DNA of 39,003 bases from Alloalcanivorax marinus (GTDB taxonomy: Bacteria; Pseudomonadota; Gammaproteobacteria; Pseudomonadales; Alcanivoracaceae). The notes beneath the pieces are model-generated. The model did no database searches, had not been told where the DNA came from, and saw only the letters and a program-made list of their open reading frames with translations. The position numbers and the translations under genes are program-made. Of the stretch, positions 17,684 to 26,417 are shown one piece after another. Numbering within the stretch: position 1 is the first letter of the stretch; the number at the start of each line of letters is the position of its first letter. Location: positions 1 to 39,003 of the forward strand of contig NZ_JADDOL010000024.1 in the NCBI RefSeq assembly GCF_016906305.1, read 5' to 3'.

Positions 17684-17709
17684 GGATCGCGGCGGGACCG
17701 CCGCGATCC
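17684..17709. terminator. Perfect hairpin between convergent genes
   Basis: A 12-bp perfect stem, GGATCGCGGCGG / CCGCCGCGATCC (17684-17695 with 17698-17709), sits in the 31-base gap between the membrane-protein gene and the response-regulator gene. It would serve either strand. It shares the GATCGCGG outer stem with the hairpin at 33049-33078. Confidence 0.6.
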
Positions 17710-17710
17710 C

Positions 17711-18637
17711 TCAGCCGCTGGTCAGGCAGCGCAGCGCCATGCCCGCCGCCGCCGTGCGGTTCTCCACCCCCAGCTTGCGAAACACCTGCTCCAGGTGCTT
17801 GTTCACGGTACGCGGACTCAGGTCCAGAATCTGGCCGATCTCCCGGTTGGTCTTGCCCTGGGCGATCCACAGCAGCACCTGGGCTTCCCGGCGGGTCAGG
17901 TGCAGCTGCCGGCGCAGCAGTTCGCTTTCTTCCTCGCCGTCCCGTTGCAGCAGCCGGAACAGGCACTCGCCGGCGGCGGTGTCGCCCAGGTAGCGCAGGC
18001 GCAGTTCGGCGCCGTCGCCGGGACCGGCCGGGTCCAGGTCCAGGGCGGATTGGTCGCCGGGGGCCGGTTGGTGGTCGAGCCAGCGGCGCACCCGTGTGGC
18101 CAGGGCGGCCAGCCGGGGTTCCCGGTCGGCGCCGTGCAGGGCCAGGCGCTCCTCGGCGCCGGGGGTGGCCCAGCGCCAGCGGCCGGCGCGGTCGGTGGCG
18201 AAGGCGGCCTGGCCGAGCCGGTCCAGGGCGGTGTGGGCGCCGCGGGTGATGCGCGCGTTGTTCAGGTGCACGCGGATGCGGGCGATCAGTTCGTCCGGGC
18301 GCACCGGCTTGGTCACGTAGTCCACGCCGCCGGCCTCCAGGCCGCGCACCACGTCCTCGGCGTCGGTGAGGCCGGTCATGAAGATCACCGGCACCGCCGC
18401 CAGTTCCGGATGACGCTTCAGGCGCCGGCAGGTCTCGAAGCCGTCCATGTTGGGCATCAGGGCATCCAGCAGCACCAGGTCGGGCACCATTTTCTCGGCG
18501 ATGCCCAGGGCCTGTTCCCCTTCCAGGGCCACCAGGGCGGTGAGGCCGGCCCGGTCCAGGGCATGGTGGATCATGCCCAGGGAATCCGGGGAATCGTCCA
18601 CCACTAGGATGACGTCCTTTCGCGCCGCTTGGTTCAT
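17711..18637 (-). CDS. Response regulator, REC plus LuxR-type HTH
   Basis: A 308-residue two-component regulator. The receiver domain (about 8-125) has the acidic pair in VVDDSPD, phospho-accepting Asp58 in LVLLDALMPNMDG, Thr88 and Lys110 (DYVTKPVRP). A middle region of about 120 residues (130-245) is Arg/Ala-rich and unlike known domains, perhaps a divergent PAS-like linker. The C-terminus holds a LuxR/GerE helix-turn-helix: LTRREAQVLLWIAQGKTNRE and then LSPRTVNKHLEQVFRKLGV. Its start overlaps the kinase stop (ATGA), so the pair is co-expressed. The neighbouring amide-use genes are the probable targets; TGACGTA motifs upstream of urtA and fmdA are candidate sites. Confidence 0.9.
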   Translation of the reverse strand: MNQAARKDVILVVDDSPDSLGMIHHALDRAGLTALVALEGEQALGIAEKMVPDLVLLDALMPNMDGFETCRRLKRHPELAAVPVIFMTGLTDAEDVVRGLEAGGVDYVTKPVRPDELIARIRVHLNNARITRGAHTALDRLGQAAFATDRAGRWRWATPGAEERLALHGADREPRLAALATRVRRWLDHQPAPGDQSALDLDPAGPGDGAELRLRYLGDTAAGECLFRLLQRDGEEESELLRRQLHLTRREAQVLLWIAQGKTNREIGQILDLSPRTVNKHLEQVFRKLGVENRTAAAGMALRCLTSG

Positions 18638-21600
18638 GAGTGGGGCTCCAGTAAACGCATCAGGGCTTGGAAATCGAACCGCTCCAGGGCGGCCTTGAGG
18701 GCGCCGGCGTCGGTCTCCCCGAGCCGGCGCTGTTGTTCGGCGCGGGTCAGGGCGTCACGCAAGCCGGCCAGGTGACCGATTTCCGCCAGCGCCAGCAGTT
18801 CGTCGCGCAGGCTTTCGTCGAGCAGGGTGCGGGTGGGGATGCGGGCCGGCGGGGGCGGCGGGTCGTCCGGGTGGCGCCAGCTCAGGTTCAGGTGACGGGC
18901 CAGGCTGTCCAGCAGGCTGCTCAGTTTGAAGGGTTTCACCAGGTAATCGTCGTGCACGCCGTCGGCGCCCTGATGATCGTGATCGCGGGCGTTGGCGGAC
19001 AGCATCACCAGCGGGCCCCGGTAGCCCTGGGCGCGCAGCCGGCGCGCGGTGCGCCAGCCGTCCAGGCCGGGCATGCTGATGTCCAGCAGCACCAGGTCCG
19101 GCGGGTTCTGCGCCGCCAGGGCCAGGCCGGTGGCGCCGTCCGGGGCTTCGCTCACCTGGAAGCCCAGTGGTGTCAGCAGGTCGCTGACCAGCCCGCGGTG
19201 GGAGGCGTCGTCGTCGATCACCAGCAGGCCGCGGGCGGCGCCGTGGTAACCCACCACCGGGCGCGGGTCGTCCGCCTCGGCGGGCTGGCCGGAGACGGCC
19301 ACGCTGGAGAGCATCACCCACAGGCGGAACTCGCTGCCGCGCCCGGGGGCGCTGGTCACCTGCAGGTCGCCGCCCATGATGTCCACCAGCAGCTTGGTGA
19401 TGGTCAGCCCCAGGCCGGTGCCGTGCACCGCCGGCACGCCCGGTTTCCGGACCCGCTCGAAGGGTCGGAAAATGCGCTGCAGGTCCTCCTCGGCGATGCC
19501 CACGCCGGTATCGCGGATGGTGAATTCGGCCACCTGGTTGCGGTAGCGCACGTGCAGGGTGACCCGCCCCTGGCGGGTGAATTTGATGGCGTTGGAGAGC
19601 AGATTGATCAGGATCTGGCGCAGCCGCTTTTCGTCGGTGGCGACCCAGTCCGGCAGCCGCCCCTGGCTCTGGAATTCAAACTCGATGCCTTTGTCCCGGG
19701 CCTGCAGCCGGAACATGGTCACCAGCTCGTCGATCAGCGAGCGCAGCCGCACCCGGTTGCGGTACAGCTCCAGGCGGCCGGCCTCGATCTTGGAAATCTC
19801 CAGCAGGCCCTCGATCAGATCCGACAGATGGCCGGTGCTGCGGCGGATGGCGGCCACCGCCTCGCGGCGGTTGGCGGGGATGTCCGGGTCGTGTTCCAGC
19901 AGCTGGGCGTAGCCGAAGGCGGCGTTGAGCGGCGAGCGCAGTTCGTGGCTGAGGCCGGTGAGGTAGCGGCTCTTGGCCTGGTTGGCGGCCTCCGCCAGCT
20001 CCTTGGCCTTCTGCAGCGCGCGGTCGGTTTTTTCGTGGGCCTTGATCTCGGCGGTGAGCATGCGGGTCTGCCGCTGGGACTCTTCCTGGGCCACCACCCG
20101 GCTCTCATGGGCCAGCACGAACAGCCAGGCCACCACGCCGCTGATGATCAGCAGAATGGCGAACACCTTGGCCAGGGTGGTGGCCATCAGCTGGCGCACC
20201 GCCTCGTTCTCCACCGGCACCTGGTAATAGACCAGGGCGAGCAGCCCGGCCATCACCAGCGACACCAGCGTCAGCAGGCCGAGAAAATGGCCCAGCCGCG
20301 AGCGCAGTTGCTGCAGCAGGCGCTCCGGCAGCACGCCGCCGAGCCAGTCGATCAGCTGCTCCTGGAAGCGGGCGTGGTGTTTGCAGGCGTCGTTGCAGCG
20401 CGCGTCCAGGGAGCAGCACAGCGAGCAGATCGGGCCGTTGTAGGCCGGGCAGAACGCCATGTCCTCCTCGTCGAAGCGGTGCTCGCAGATGCAGCAGGGC
20501 TGGCCGCGCACCGCGGTGGCCGGCTCCGGACGGCGGGCGATGTAGTAGCGGCCGCCGGTGAGCAGGGCGATCAGCGGCGCGGTGACGAAGGCGGTGAGCA
20601 GCGCCAGGAACGACGCCAGGGCGCTGGTGGTGTCGCCCCACAGGCCGGCCCGGGCCAGCAGCCCCACGGCGGTGGCCAGCAGCATGGCGCCGAACCCCAC
20701 CGGGTTGAGGTCATAGAGGTAGGCGCGCTTGAACTCGATGTGTTTGGGGCTCAGCCCCAGGGGTTTGTTGATTACCAGGTCCGCCACCAGGGCGCCCATC
20801 CAGGCCACCGCCACCAGCGCGTAGCTGCCGAGAATCGATTCGAACGCCCGGTAGATGCCGATCTCCATCAGCACCAGGGCGATCACCACATTGAACACCA
20901 GCCACACCACCCGGCCCGGGTGGCTGTGGGTAAGCCGGGAGAAAAAGTTCGACCAGGCGATCGAGCCGGCGTAGGCGTTGGTGACATTGATCTTGAGCTG
21001 GGACAGCACCACGAAGATGCCGGCCAGGGCCAGCAGGGTGGCCGGGTGGGCGGTGATGTGGCTGAACGCCACCAGGTACATGTACATGGGCTCCTGGGCC
21101 TGGCTTTGCGGCAGACCATGGGAGAACGCCAGCACCGCCAGGAAGGAGCCGAACAGCGCCTTGAGCGCCCCCATCACCACCCAGCCCGGTCCGCCGGCCA
21201 GCATCGCCAGCCACCAGCGCCGCCGGCGCCCCGGGGCGGGTTCCGGCATGAAACGCAGAAAATCCACCTGCTCGCCGATCTGCGCCACCAGCGAGAACAG
21301 CACCGTGGCGGCGGCGCCGAACATCAGCGGATTGAAGCCGTCGGCGCCGGCGTCCAGGCCCGGGAAGCCGGCCCAGCGTTCCAGGGACGCCGGGTCCTGG
21401 AACAGGATGAACACGAACGGCGCCAGCTGCAGCAGCAGCCACAGCGGCTGGGTCCACACCTGGAACCGGCTGATGTAGGTGATGCCGTGGGTCACCAGGG
21501 GGATCGCCACCAGGGAACTGACCACATAGCCCAGGCTCAGCGGCAGGCCGAACATCACCTCCAGGGCCAGCGCCATGATCGCCGCTTCCAGGGCGAAGAA

Positions 21601-21984
21601 GATAAAGGTGAAGGAGGCGTAGATCAGCGAGGTCAGGGTCGAGCCCAGATAGCCGAAGCCGGCGCCCCGGGTGAGCAGGTCGATGTCGACCCCGTCGCGG
21701 GCGGCGTAATAGCTCACCGGCAGGCCAAGCAGAAACAGCACCGTCATCACCGCGGCGATCGCCCAGACGGCGTTGGTGAAGCCGTAGTTGAGGGTGGCGG
21801 CGCCGCCGATGGCCTCCAGCGCCAGAAACGAAATCGCCCCCAGGGCGGTGGCCGCCACCCGGCCGGCGGACCAGCGCCGCGCCGCCTTGCCGGTAAAGCG
21901 CAGCGCGAAGTCTTCCAGGGTCTGGTTGGCGACCCATTGGTTGTAATTGCGCCGCACCCGGAAGATGCGCTGCTGAATGGCCAT
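18634..21984 (-). CDS. Hybrid histidine kinase with NCS1-type transporter input domain
   Basis: A 1116-residue membrane sensor. Residues 1-490 resemble an NCS1 (nucleobase/allantoin-type) permease: YNQWVANQTLEDFALRFTG (14-32), 'GVDIDLLTRGAGFGYLGS' (98-115), 'YISRFQVWTQPLW' (170-182) and about twelve helices. Residues 497-537 form a cluster of nine Cys with two His (CCIC, FCP, ICSLCC, RCNDAC), a likely metal site. Two more helices (about 566-586, 604-626) and a coiled coil (630-670) lead to HisKA with His680 (LSHELRSPLN). The ATPase domain has N-box Asn798, DTGVG (825-829) and GTGLGL (855-860); the receiver has Asp968 and Lys1017. A C-terminal segment (1050-1116) follows. Start 21984 is chosen because homology begins there. 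It is divergent from urtA. Confidence 0.9.
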   Translation of the reverse strand: MAIQQRIFRVRRNYNQWVANQTLEDFALRFTGKAARRWSAGRVAATALGAISFLALEAIGGAATLNYGFTNAVWAIAAVMTVLFLLGLPVSYYAARDGVDIDLLTRGAGFGYLGSTLTSLIYASFTFIFFALEAAIMALALEVMFGLPLSLGYVVSSLVAIPLVTHGITYISRFQVWTQPLWLLLQLAPFVFILFQDPASLERWAGFPGLDAGADGFNPLMFGAAATVLFSLVAQIGEQVDFLRFMPEPAPGRRRRWWLAMLAGGPGWVVMGALKALFGSFLAVLAFSHGLPQSQAQEPMYMYLVAFSHITAHPATLLALAGIFVVLSQLKINVTNAYAGSIAWSNFFSRLTHSHPGRVVWLVFNVVIALVLMEIGIYRAFESILGSYALVAVAWMGALVADLVINKPLGLSPKHIEFKRAYLYDLNPVGFGAMLLATAVGLLARAGLWGDTTSALASFLALLTAFVTAPLIALLTGGRYYIARRPEPATAVRGQPCCICEHRFDEEDMAFCPAYNGPICSLCCSLDARCNDACKHHARFQEQLIDWLGGVLPERLLQQLRSRLGHFLGLLTLVSLVMAGLLALVYYQVPVENEAVRQLMATTLAKVFAILLIISGVVAWLFVLAHESRVVAQEESQRQTRMLTAEIKAHEKTDRALQKAKELAEAANQAKSRYLTGLSHELRSPLNAAFGYAQLLEHDPDIPANRREAVAAIRRSTGHLSDLIEGLLEISKIEAGRLELYRNRVRLRSLIDELVTMFRLQARDKGIEFEFQSQGRLPDWVATDEKRLRQILINLLSNAIKFTRQGRVTLHVRYRNQVAEFTIRDTGVGIAEEDLQRIFRPFERVRKPGVPAVHGTGLGLTITKLLVDIMGGDLQVTSAPGRGSEFRLWVMLSSVAVSGQPAEADDPRPVVGYHGAARGLLVIDDDASHRGLVSDLLTPLGFQVSEAPDGATGLALAAQNPPDLVLLDISMPGLDGWRTARRLRAQGYRGPLVMLSANARDHDHQGADGVHDDYLVKPFKLSSLLDSLARHLNLSWRHPDDPPPPPARIPTRTLLDESLRDELLALAEIGHLAGLRDALTRAEQQRRLGETDAGALKAALERFDFQALMRLLEPHS

Positions 21985-22024
21985 GGATTCCGTTGTCCGC
22001 AAAAGCGCTCTCAGGGAACGCGAA

Positions 22025-22037
22025 GCACGAATCGTGC
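22025..22037. promoter_or_regulatory. Palindrome in the kinase/urtA divergent promoter
   Basis: GCACGA-A-TCGTGC is a perfect 13-bp palindrome 41 bases upstream of the kinase start. It may be an operator for the kinase-regulator operon. No family of regulator is identified. Confidence 0.35.
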
Positions 22038-22107
22038 CTGAATCATTATGGGCGGGCCCCCCGACCCGTGTACGCGAGCTTAGAGCGGCCGCCGGGGCCC
22101 CGGAATG

Positions 22108-22134
22108 CGTCAAATGACGTAGGCCCATGACGTA
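22108..22134. promoter_or_regulatory. TGACGTA repeat cluster upstream of urtA
   Basis: CGTCA-AA-TGACG (22108-22119) is a perfect 12-bp inverted repeat. TGACGTA occurs at 22115-22121 and again in the same orientation at 22128-22134, 13 bases apart. The cluster is about 90-115 bases ahead of urtA, a good activator position. The reverse complement TACGTCA occurs at 29379-29385 upstream of fmdA. The response regulator encoded nearby is the best candidate to bind here. Confidence 0.5.
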
Positions 22135-22222
22135 TTCGGCGAATGGGCGCGCCGGGGGCGGCTTTCCATACTCGTTGGCGATCACACATGCAGCTCATTC
22201 ATACGCTGACGAGGGGAACACC

Positions 22223-23479
22223 ATGAAACAACGGAACCATCGCACACCGGGGCGGGCGCGCCGCCTGCTGGCGGGGCTGGCCGCGCTGCCGGCGCTGGTC
22301 GCACTGGCGTCGCCGGCGTTCGCCGCCGGGCCGCCCACCGCCGAGGTCAACACCACCGACCTGGCGGTCACCGACGACACCGTCAAGGTCGGCATTCTGC
22401 ATTCCATCACCGGCACCATGGCGATCAGCGAGATCGGTTCGGTGCAGGCGGAAAAGCTGGCCATCAAACAGATCAACGAAAGCGGCGGCGTGCTGGGGCG
22501 CCAGATCGAATTCGTGCAGGAAGACGGCGCCAGCGACTGGCCCACCTTTGCCGAGAAAACCCGCAAGCTGCTGCGCCAGGACAAGGTGGCGGCGATCTTC
22601 GGCTGCTGGACCTCCGCCTCCCGCAAGGCGGTGCTGCCGGTGATGGAACAGTTCAACGGCATGCTCTATTACCCCACCTTCTATGAAGGTCTGGAGCAGT
22701 CGCCCAACGTGATCTACACCGGCCAGGAAGCCACTCAGCAGATCCTCGCCGGCATCGACTGGGCGGTGAAGGAGAAGGGCGCCAAGACCTTCTACCTGCT
22801 CGGCTCCGACTACATCTGGCCGCGTACCTCCAACAAGATCGCCCGCAAGCACATCGAGAAGAAAGGGCTGAAAGTGGTGGGCGAGGAGTACTACCCGCTT
22901 GGCCACACCCAGTTCAACTCGGTGATCAACAAGATCAAGCTGCGCAAGCCGGACGTGATCTTCGCCTCCGTGGTGGGCGGTTCCAACGTGGCGTTCTACA
23001 AGCAGATGAAGGCCGCCGGCGTGGACTTCACCGACGAGAGCCCGCTGCTGCTCACCATTTCCGTCACCGAGGATGAAATCCGCGGCATCGGCGGCGAGAA
23101 CGTGAACGGCATCTACGCCTCCATGAAGTACTTCCAGAGCCTGGACAACGCCAACAACAAGGAATTCGTGGCCGCCTTCAAGGACGCCTACGGCGACGAC
23201 ATGGTGATCGGCGACGTGACTCAGGCCGCCTATCTGGGCCCCTGGTTGTGGAAGATGGCGGTGGAAAAAGCCGGCTCCTTCGACATCGACAAGATCCGCG
23301 AAGCGTCACCGGGTATCGAGTTCAAGAAAGCCCCGGAAGGCTACGTGCGCATCCACGAAAACCACCACCTGTGGTCGAAGACCCGCATCGGCCGGGCGCA
23401 ATCCAACGGTCAGTACGAAGTGGTCTACGAGACCAAGGAATTGATGGAGCCCGACCCGTTCCCCGAGGGCTATCAGTAA
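22223..23479 (+). CDS. urtA: Urea/short-chain-amide ABC transporter binding protein (UrtA/FmdD type)
   Basis: A 418-residue periplasmic binding protein of the branched-chain amino acid/amide family. The signal peptide runs to about residue 34 (ALASPAFA). The mature part has the UrtA/FmdD hallmarks 'VGILHSITGTMAISE', 'IFGCWTSASRKAVLPV' and 'YYPTFYEGLEQSPNVIYTGQ'. ATG at 22223 is chosen because GAGGGG lies eight bases upstream and it leaves a normal signal peptide. UrtA binds urea, and the close FmdD of methylotrophs binds short amides. The amidase and formamidase in this operon make amides the better guess, but both are possible. Confidence 0.9.
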   Translation: MKQRNHRTPGRARRLLAGLAALPALVALASPAFAAGPPTAEVNTTDLAVTDDTVKVGILHSITGTMAISEIGSVQAEKLAIKQINESGGVLGRQIEFVQEDGASDWPTFAEKTRKLLRQDKVAAIFGCWTSASRKAVLPVMEQFNGMLYYPTFYEGLEQSPNVIYTGQEATQQILAGIDWAVKEKGAKTFYLLGSDYIWPRTSNKIARKHIEKKGLKVVGEEYYPLGHTQFNSVINKIKLRKPDVIFASVVGGSNVAFYKQMKAAGVDFTDESPLLLTISVTEDEIRGIGGENVNGIYASMKYFQSLDNANNKEFVAAFKDAYGDDMVIGDVTQAAYLGPWLWKMAVEKAGSFDIDKIREASPGIEFKKAPEGYVRIHENHHLWSKTRIGRAQSNGQYEVVYETKELMEPDPFPEGYQ

Positions 23480-23488
23480 CCGTCCGTA

Positions 23489-23522
23489 CCCGGCGCCCGC
23501 CTGATGGGGCGCCGGGCTTTTT
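23489..23522 (+). terminator. Hairpin with T run between urtA and urtB
   Basis: A 10-bp perfect stem CCCGGCGCCC / GGGCGCCGGG (23489-23498 with 23507-23516) is followed by CTTTTT (23517-23522). It lies inside the operon, so it most likely acts as a partial terminator that leaves the binding protein more abundant than the membrane parts. Confidence 0.8.
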
Positions 23523-23545
23523 CCCGTCCGCAGGGGAGTCTTGCC

Positions 23546-24472
23546 ATGTTCGCTGATTATTCTTCCACGGAATTGCTGTCCATCTTCGCCATGCAGGGCT
23601 TCGCCGGTCTGTCCCTGTTTTCCGTGTTCGTGCTGATGGCCATGGGGCTGGCCATCATTTTCGGGCAGATGGGGGTGATCAATATGGCCCACGGGGAGTT
23701 CATGATCCTCGGCGCCTACACCACCTATCTCACCTCCCAGTTTTTCCAGACTTACATGCCCGGCTTTTTCGCCGGCTACTTCTTTGTCGCCATGGTGCTG
23801 GCGTTCCTGATTTCCGGTGCCCTGGGGGCGTTCGTGGAGTGGGCCATGGTGCGCCATCTTTACCGACGACCGCTGGACACCCTGCTGGCCACCTGGGGGC
23901 TCAGCCTGATCATGCAGCAGGCCTACCGCAGCATTTTCGGCGCCCGGGAAGTGGGCGTGAACCTGCCCGACTGGATGATGGGCGCCTTCCAGGTCACCGA
24001 TCTGGTGGAGCTGCCGGTGAACGGGCTGTTCGTGATGATCATCGCCCTGTCCATCGCCCTGGCCGTGTACCTGCTCATGTTCCGCTCCGGCTGGGGCCGC
24101 AAGGTGCGCGCCGTGGTACAGAACCGGCCCATGGCCGAGGCGGTGGGCATCAACACCGCCGGCGTCGACCGCGCCACTTTCGCGCTGGGCTGCGGCATCG
24201 CCGGGGTGGCCGGCAGCGCCTTCACCATGATCGGCTCCACCGGGCCGTCGTCCGGCCAGGCCTACATCGTCGACACCTTCCTGGTGGTGGTGTTCGGCGG
24301 CGCCCAGAGCCTGATCGGCACCATCGTGTCCGCGTTCAGCATTTCCCAGGCCCAGTCCACCATGGAGTTCTTCCTGAGCGGATCCATGGCCAAGGTGCTG
24401 ACGCTGCTGACCGTGGTGATCATTCTGATGTTGCGTCCCGAAGGGCTGATGGCCCTCAAGATCCGTCGCTAG
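23546..24472 (+). CDS. urtB: Amide/urea ABC transporter permease (UrtB/FmdE type)
   Basis: A 308-residue LivH-family permease with about eight helices. The motif 'MGLAIIFGQMGVINMAHGEFMILGAYTTY' (about 33-61) is typical of UrtB/LivH. Urea-specific UrtB proteins usually carry a long N-terminal periplasmic extension (over 500 residues in total); this one lacks it and is the length of FmdE/LivH proteins, which favours amides. ATG at 23546 follows GGGGAG. The gene sits behind the intra-operon hairpin and nine bases ahead of the second permease. Confidence 0.88.
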   Translation: MFADYSSTELLSIFAMQGFAGLSLFSVFVLMAMGLAIIFGQMGVINMAHGEFMILGAYTTYLTSQFFQTYMPGFFAGYFFVAMVLAFLISGALGAFVEWAMVRHLYRRPLDTLLATWGLSLIMQQAYRSIFGAREVGVNLPDWMMGAFQVTDLVELPVNGLFVMIIALSIALAVYLLMFRSGWGRKVRAVVQNRPMAEAVGINTAGVDRATFALGCGIAGVAGSAFTMIGSTGPSSGQAYIVDTFLVVVFGGAQSLIGTIVSAFSISQAQSTMEFFLSGSMAKVLTLLTVVIILMLRPEGLMALKIRR

Positions 24473-24481
24473 GAGTCCGCC

Positions 24482-25657
24482 GTGAAATCCTCCTCTCCGC
24501 TTAGTTGGCTGAAGTCCCGGGAAGGGCTCTACTATCTGGCGCTGGCCCTGCTGCTGGTGGTGATCCTGCCGCTGGCCCTGGACCCGTTCCGTCTCAACAT
24601 GGTGGGCAAATACCTCACCTATGCCTTCGTCGCCATCGGTCTGGTGATGTGCTGGGGCAAGGCCGGCATTCTCAGCCTCGGCCAGGGCGTGTTCTTCGGT
24701 CTGGGCGGCTACTGCATGGCCATGTTCCTGAAGCTGGAAGCGTCCACCCCGGAGGCCACCGCCCACCAGTCCACGCCGGGTATTCCCGACTTCATGGACT
24801 GGAACCAGGTGACCGCGCTGCCCTGGTTCTGGGAACCCTTCCACAGCTTCTCGTTCACCCTGATCGCGGTGCTGCTGGTGCCCGGCCTGCTGGCCTTCAT
24901 TATCGGCGTGGCCATGTTCAAGCGCCGGGTCAGCGGCGTGTACTTCGCCATCATCACCCAGGCCATCGCCTCGATCCTGACCATTCTGATCATCGGGCAG
25001 CAGGGTTACACCGGGGGCGTCAACGGCATCACCGATCTGCAGACGCTGATGGGCTGGAGCATCCGCACCGACGCCGCCAAGACCACCCTGTACTTCGTCG
25101 GCGTGGGCACCCTGTTCGTGTGCCTGTTCGTGGCGCGCTGGGTGCAGAACAGCAAGTTCGGCCGCATCCTGGTGGCCATGCGTGACCAGGAAAACCGGGT
25201 GCGCTTCTCCGGCTACGACGTGGCCGCGTTCAAGATCTTCATCTTCTGTCTGGCGGCCATGTTCGCCGGCGTCGGCGGCGCCCTGTTCACCCTGCAGGTG
25301 GGCTTCATGTCGCCGTCGTTCGTGGGCATCGTGCCGTCCATCGAGATGGTGGTGTTCTGCGCCCTGGGTGGCCGCTATTCGCTGCTCGGCGGGGTCTACG
25401 GCGCGCTGCTGGTGAACGCCGCCAAGAGCGGTTTCTCCGAATCCTTCCCGGAGCTGTGGCCCTATGCCATGGGCGCCCTGTTCATCGGCGTGGTGCTGGC
25501 GTTTCCCAACGGGCTGGCCGGTCTGTACCGCCGCTATGTGATGCCGCTGGAAGACCGCCTGTTCAGCCGCAAGCCCGCCGCCAGGCCGGCCAGGCCGGAA
25601 CCGGCGCGCCGCGAGGACAAGACGCTGCCCGATCACCTGAGTGTGGAGAAACCCTGA
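24482..25657 (+). CDS. urtC: Amide/urea ABC transporter permease (UrtC/FmdF type)
   Basis: A 391-residue LivM-family permease with about nine helices. Family features are 'GLVMCWGKAGILSLGQGVFFGLGGYCMAMFLKLE' (around 55-85), 'GVYFAIITQAIASILTILII' and 'QQGYTGGVNGITDL', all seen in UrtC. It starts with GTG at 24482 behind GGAG. The last 35 residues are Arg/Pro-rich and cytoplasmic. Its stop overlaps the next start (TGATG). Confidence 0.9.
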   Translation: MKSSSPLSWLKSREGLYYLALALLLVVILPLALDPFRLNMVGKYLTYAFVAIGLVMCWGKAGILSLGQGVFFGLGGYCMAMFLKLEASTPEATAHQSTPGIPDFMDWNQVTALPWFWEPFHSFSFTLIAVLLVPGLLAFIIGVAMFKRRVSGVYFAIITQAIASILTILIIGQQGYTGGVNGITDLQTLMGWSIRTDAAKTTLYFVGVGTLFVCLFVARWVQNSKFGRILVAMRDQENRVRFSGYDVAAFKIFIFCLAAMFAGVGGALFTLQVGFMSPSFVGIVPSIEMVVFCALGGRYSLLGGVYGALLVNAAKSGFSESFPELWPYAMGALFIGVVLAFPNGLAGLYRRYVMPLEDRLFSRKPAARPARPEPARREDKTLPDHLSVEKP

Positions 25658-26400
25658 TGAACAAAGACGATTTCCTGCTCGCGGTGGAAGGGCTGACCGT
25701 GTCCTTCGACGGCTTCAAGGCGGTGGACGACCTGTCCTTCTATCTGGAGCCCCAGGAGATCCGCGTGATCATCGGCCCCAATGGCGCTGGCAAGACCACC
25801 GTGCTGGACCTGATCTGCGGCAAGACCCGCGCCACCGCCGGCTCGATCCGCTTTCGCGGCAAGGAGCTGACGAAAATGAAGGAGCACCAGATCGTGCACG
25901 CCGGGGTGGGGCGTAAGTTTCAGAACCCGTCGGTGTTCGAGGACCTGACCGTGTTCGAGAACCTGGAGGTGTCCTATCCGATGGGGCACACGGTAATGGG
26001 CTCGCTGGCGTTCAAGCGCGACGCCGCGGTGATCGAGGCGGTGGAAAGCGTGGCGCGCACCATCTTTCTGCACGACCTGCTGGCGGAGCCGGCGGGCCTG
26101 CTCAGCCACGGCCAGAAGCAGTGGCTGGAGATCGGCATGCTGCTGATCCAGAAGCCGGCCCTGCTGATGCTGGACGAGCCGGTGGCCGGCATGTCGGTGG
26201 CGGAGCGCAAGAAAACCGCCGAGCTGCTGCGGGTGATTACCCGCGACCACACCGTGCTGGTGATCGAGCACGACATGCAGTTCGTCGGCGATATCGCCGA
26301 CCGGGTGACGGTGATGCACCAGGGCAAGGTGCTGTCCGAGGGCTCCATCGACCACGTCAAGAACGACCCCAGGGTCATCGAAGTTTATCTGGGCCACTGA
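25657..26400 (+). CDS. urtD: Amide/urea ABC transporter ATPase (UrtD type)
   Basis: A 247-residue LivG-type ATPase. Walker A GPNGAGKT at 40-47, the degenerate signature LSHGQKQWLEIG typical of UrtD (about 152-163), Walker B LLMLDEPVAGM and switch His in VIEHDM are all present. 'GRKFQNPSVFEDLTVFENLEVS' is the UrtD-type Q-loop region. The start overlaps the urtC stop by one base, and a longer reading back to 25456 lies inside urtC. It forms the heterodimeric ATPase pair with the next gene. Confidence 0.92.
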   Translation: MNKDDFLLAVEGLTVSFDGFKAVDDLSFYLEPQEIRVIIGPNGAGKTTVLDLICGKTRATAGSIRFRGKELTKMKEHQIVHAGVGRKFQNPSVFEDLTVFENLEVSYPMGHTVMGSLAFKRDAAVIEAVESVARTIFLHDLLAEPAGLLSHGQKQWLEIGMLLIQKPALLMLDEPVAGMSVAERKKTAELLRVITRDHTVLVIEHDMQFVGDIADRVTVMHQGKVLSEGSIDHVKNDPRVIEVYLGH

Positions 26401-26417
26401 GGCCCCGGGAGGAGCGC

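Noticed and set aside
18667-22041. 1124-residue open frame antisense to the hybrid kinase
   Set aside because: No recognisable domain and shadow-type composition. The kinase motifs on the other strand are complete.
22175-22195. Possible sigma-54 promoter (TTGGCGATCACACATGCA) upstream of urtA
   Set aside because: The GG and GC elements are 11 bases apart rather than the required 10, and the kinase/regulator pair here is LuxR-type, not an AAA+ sigma-54 activator.
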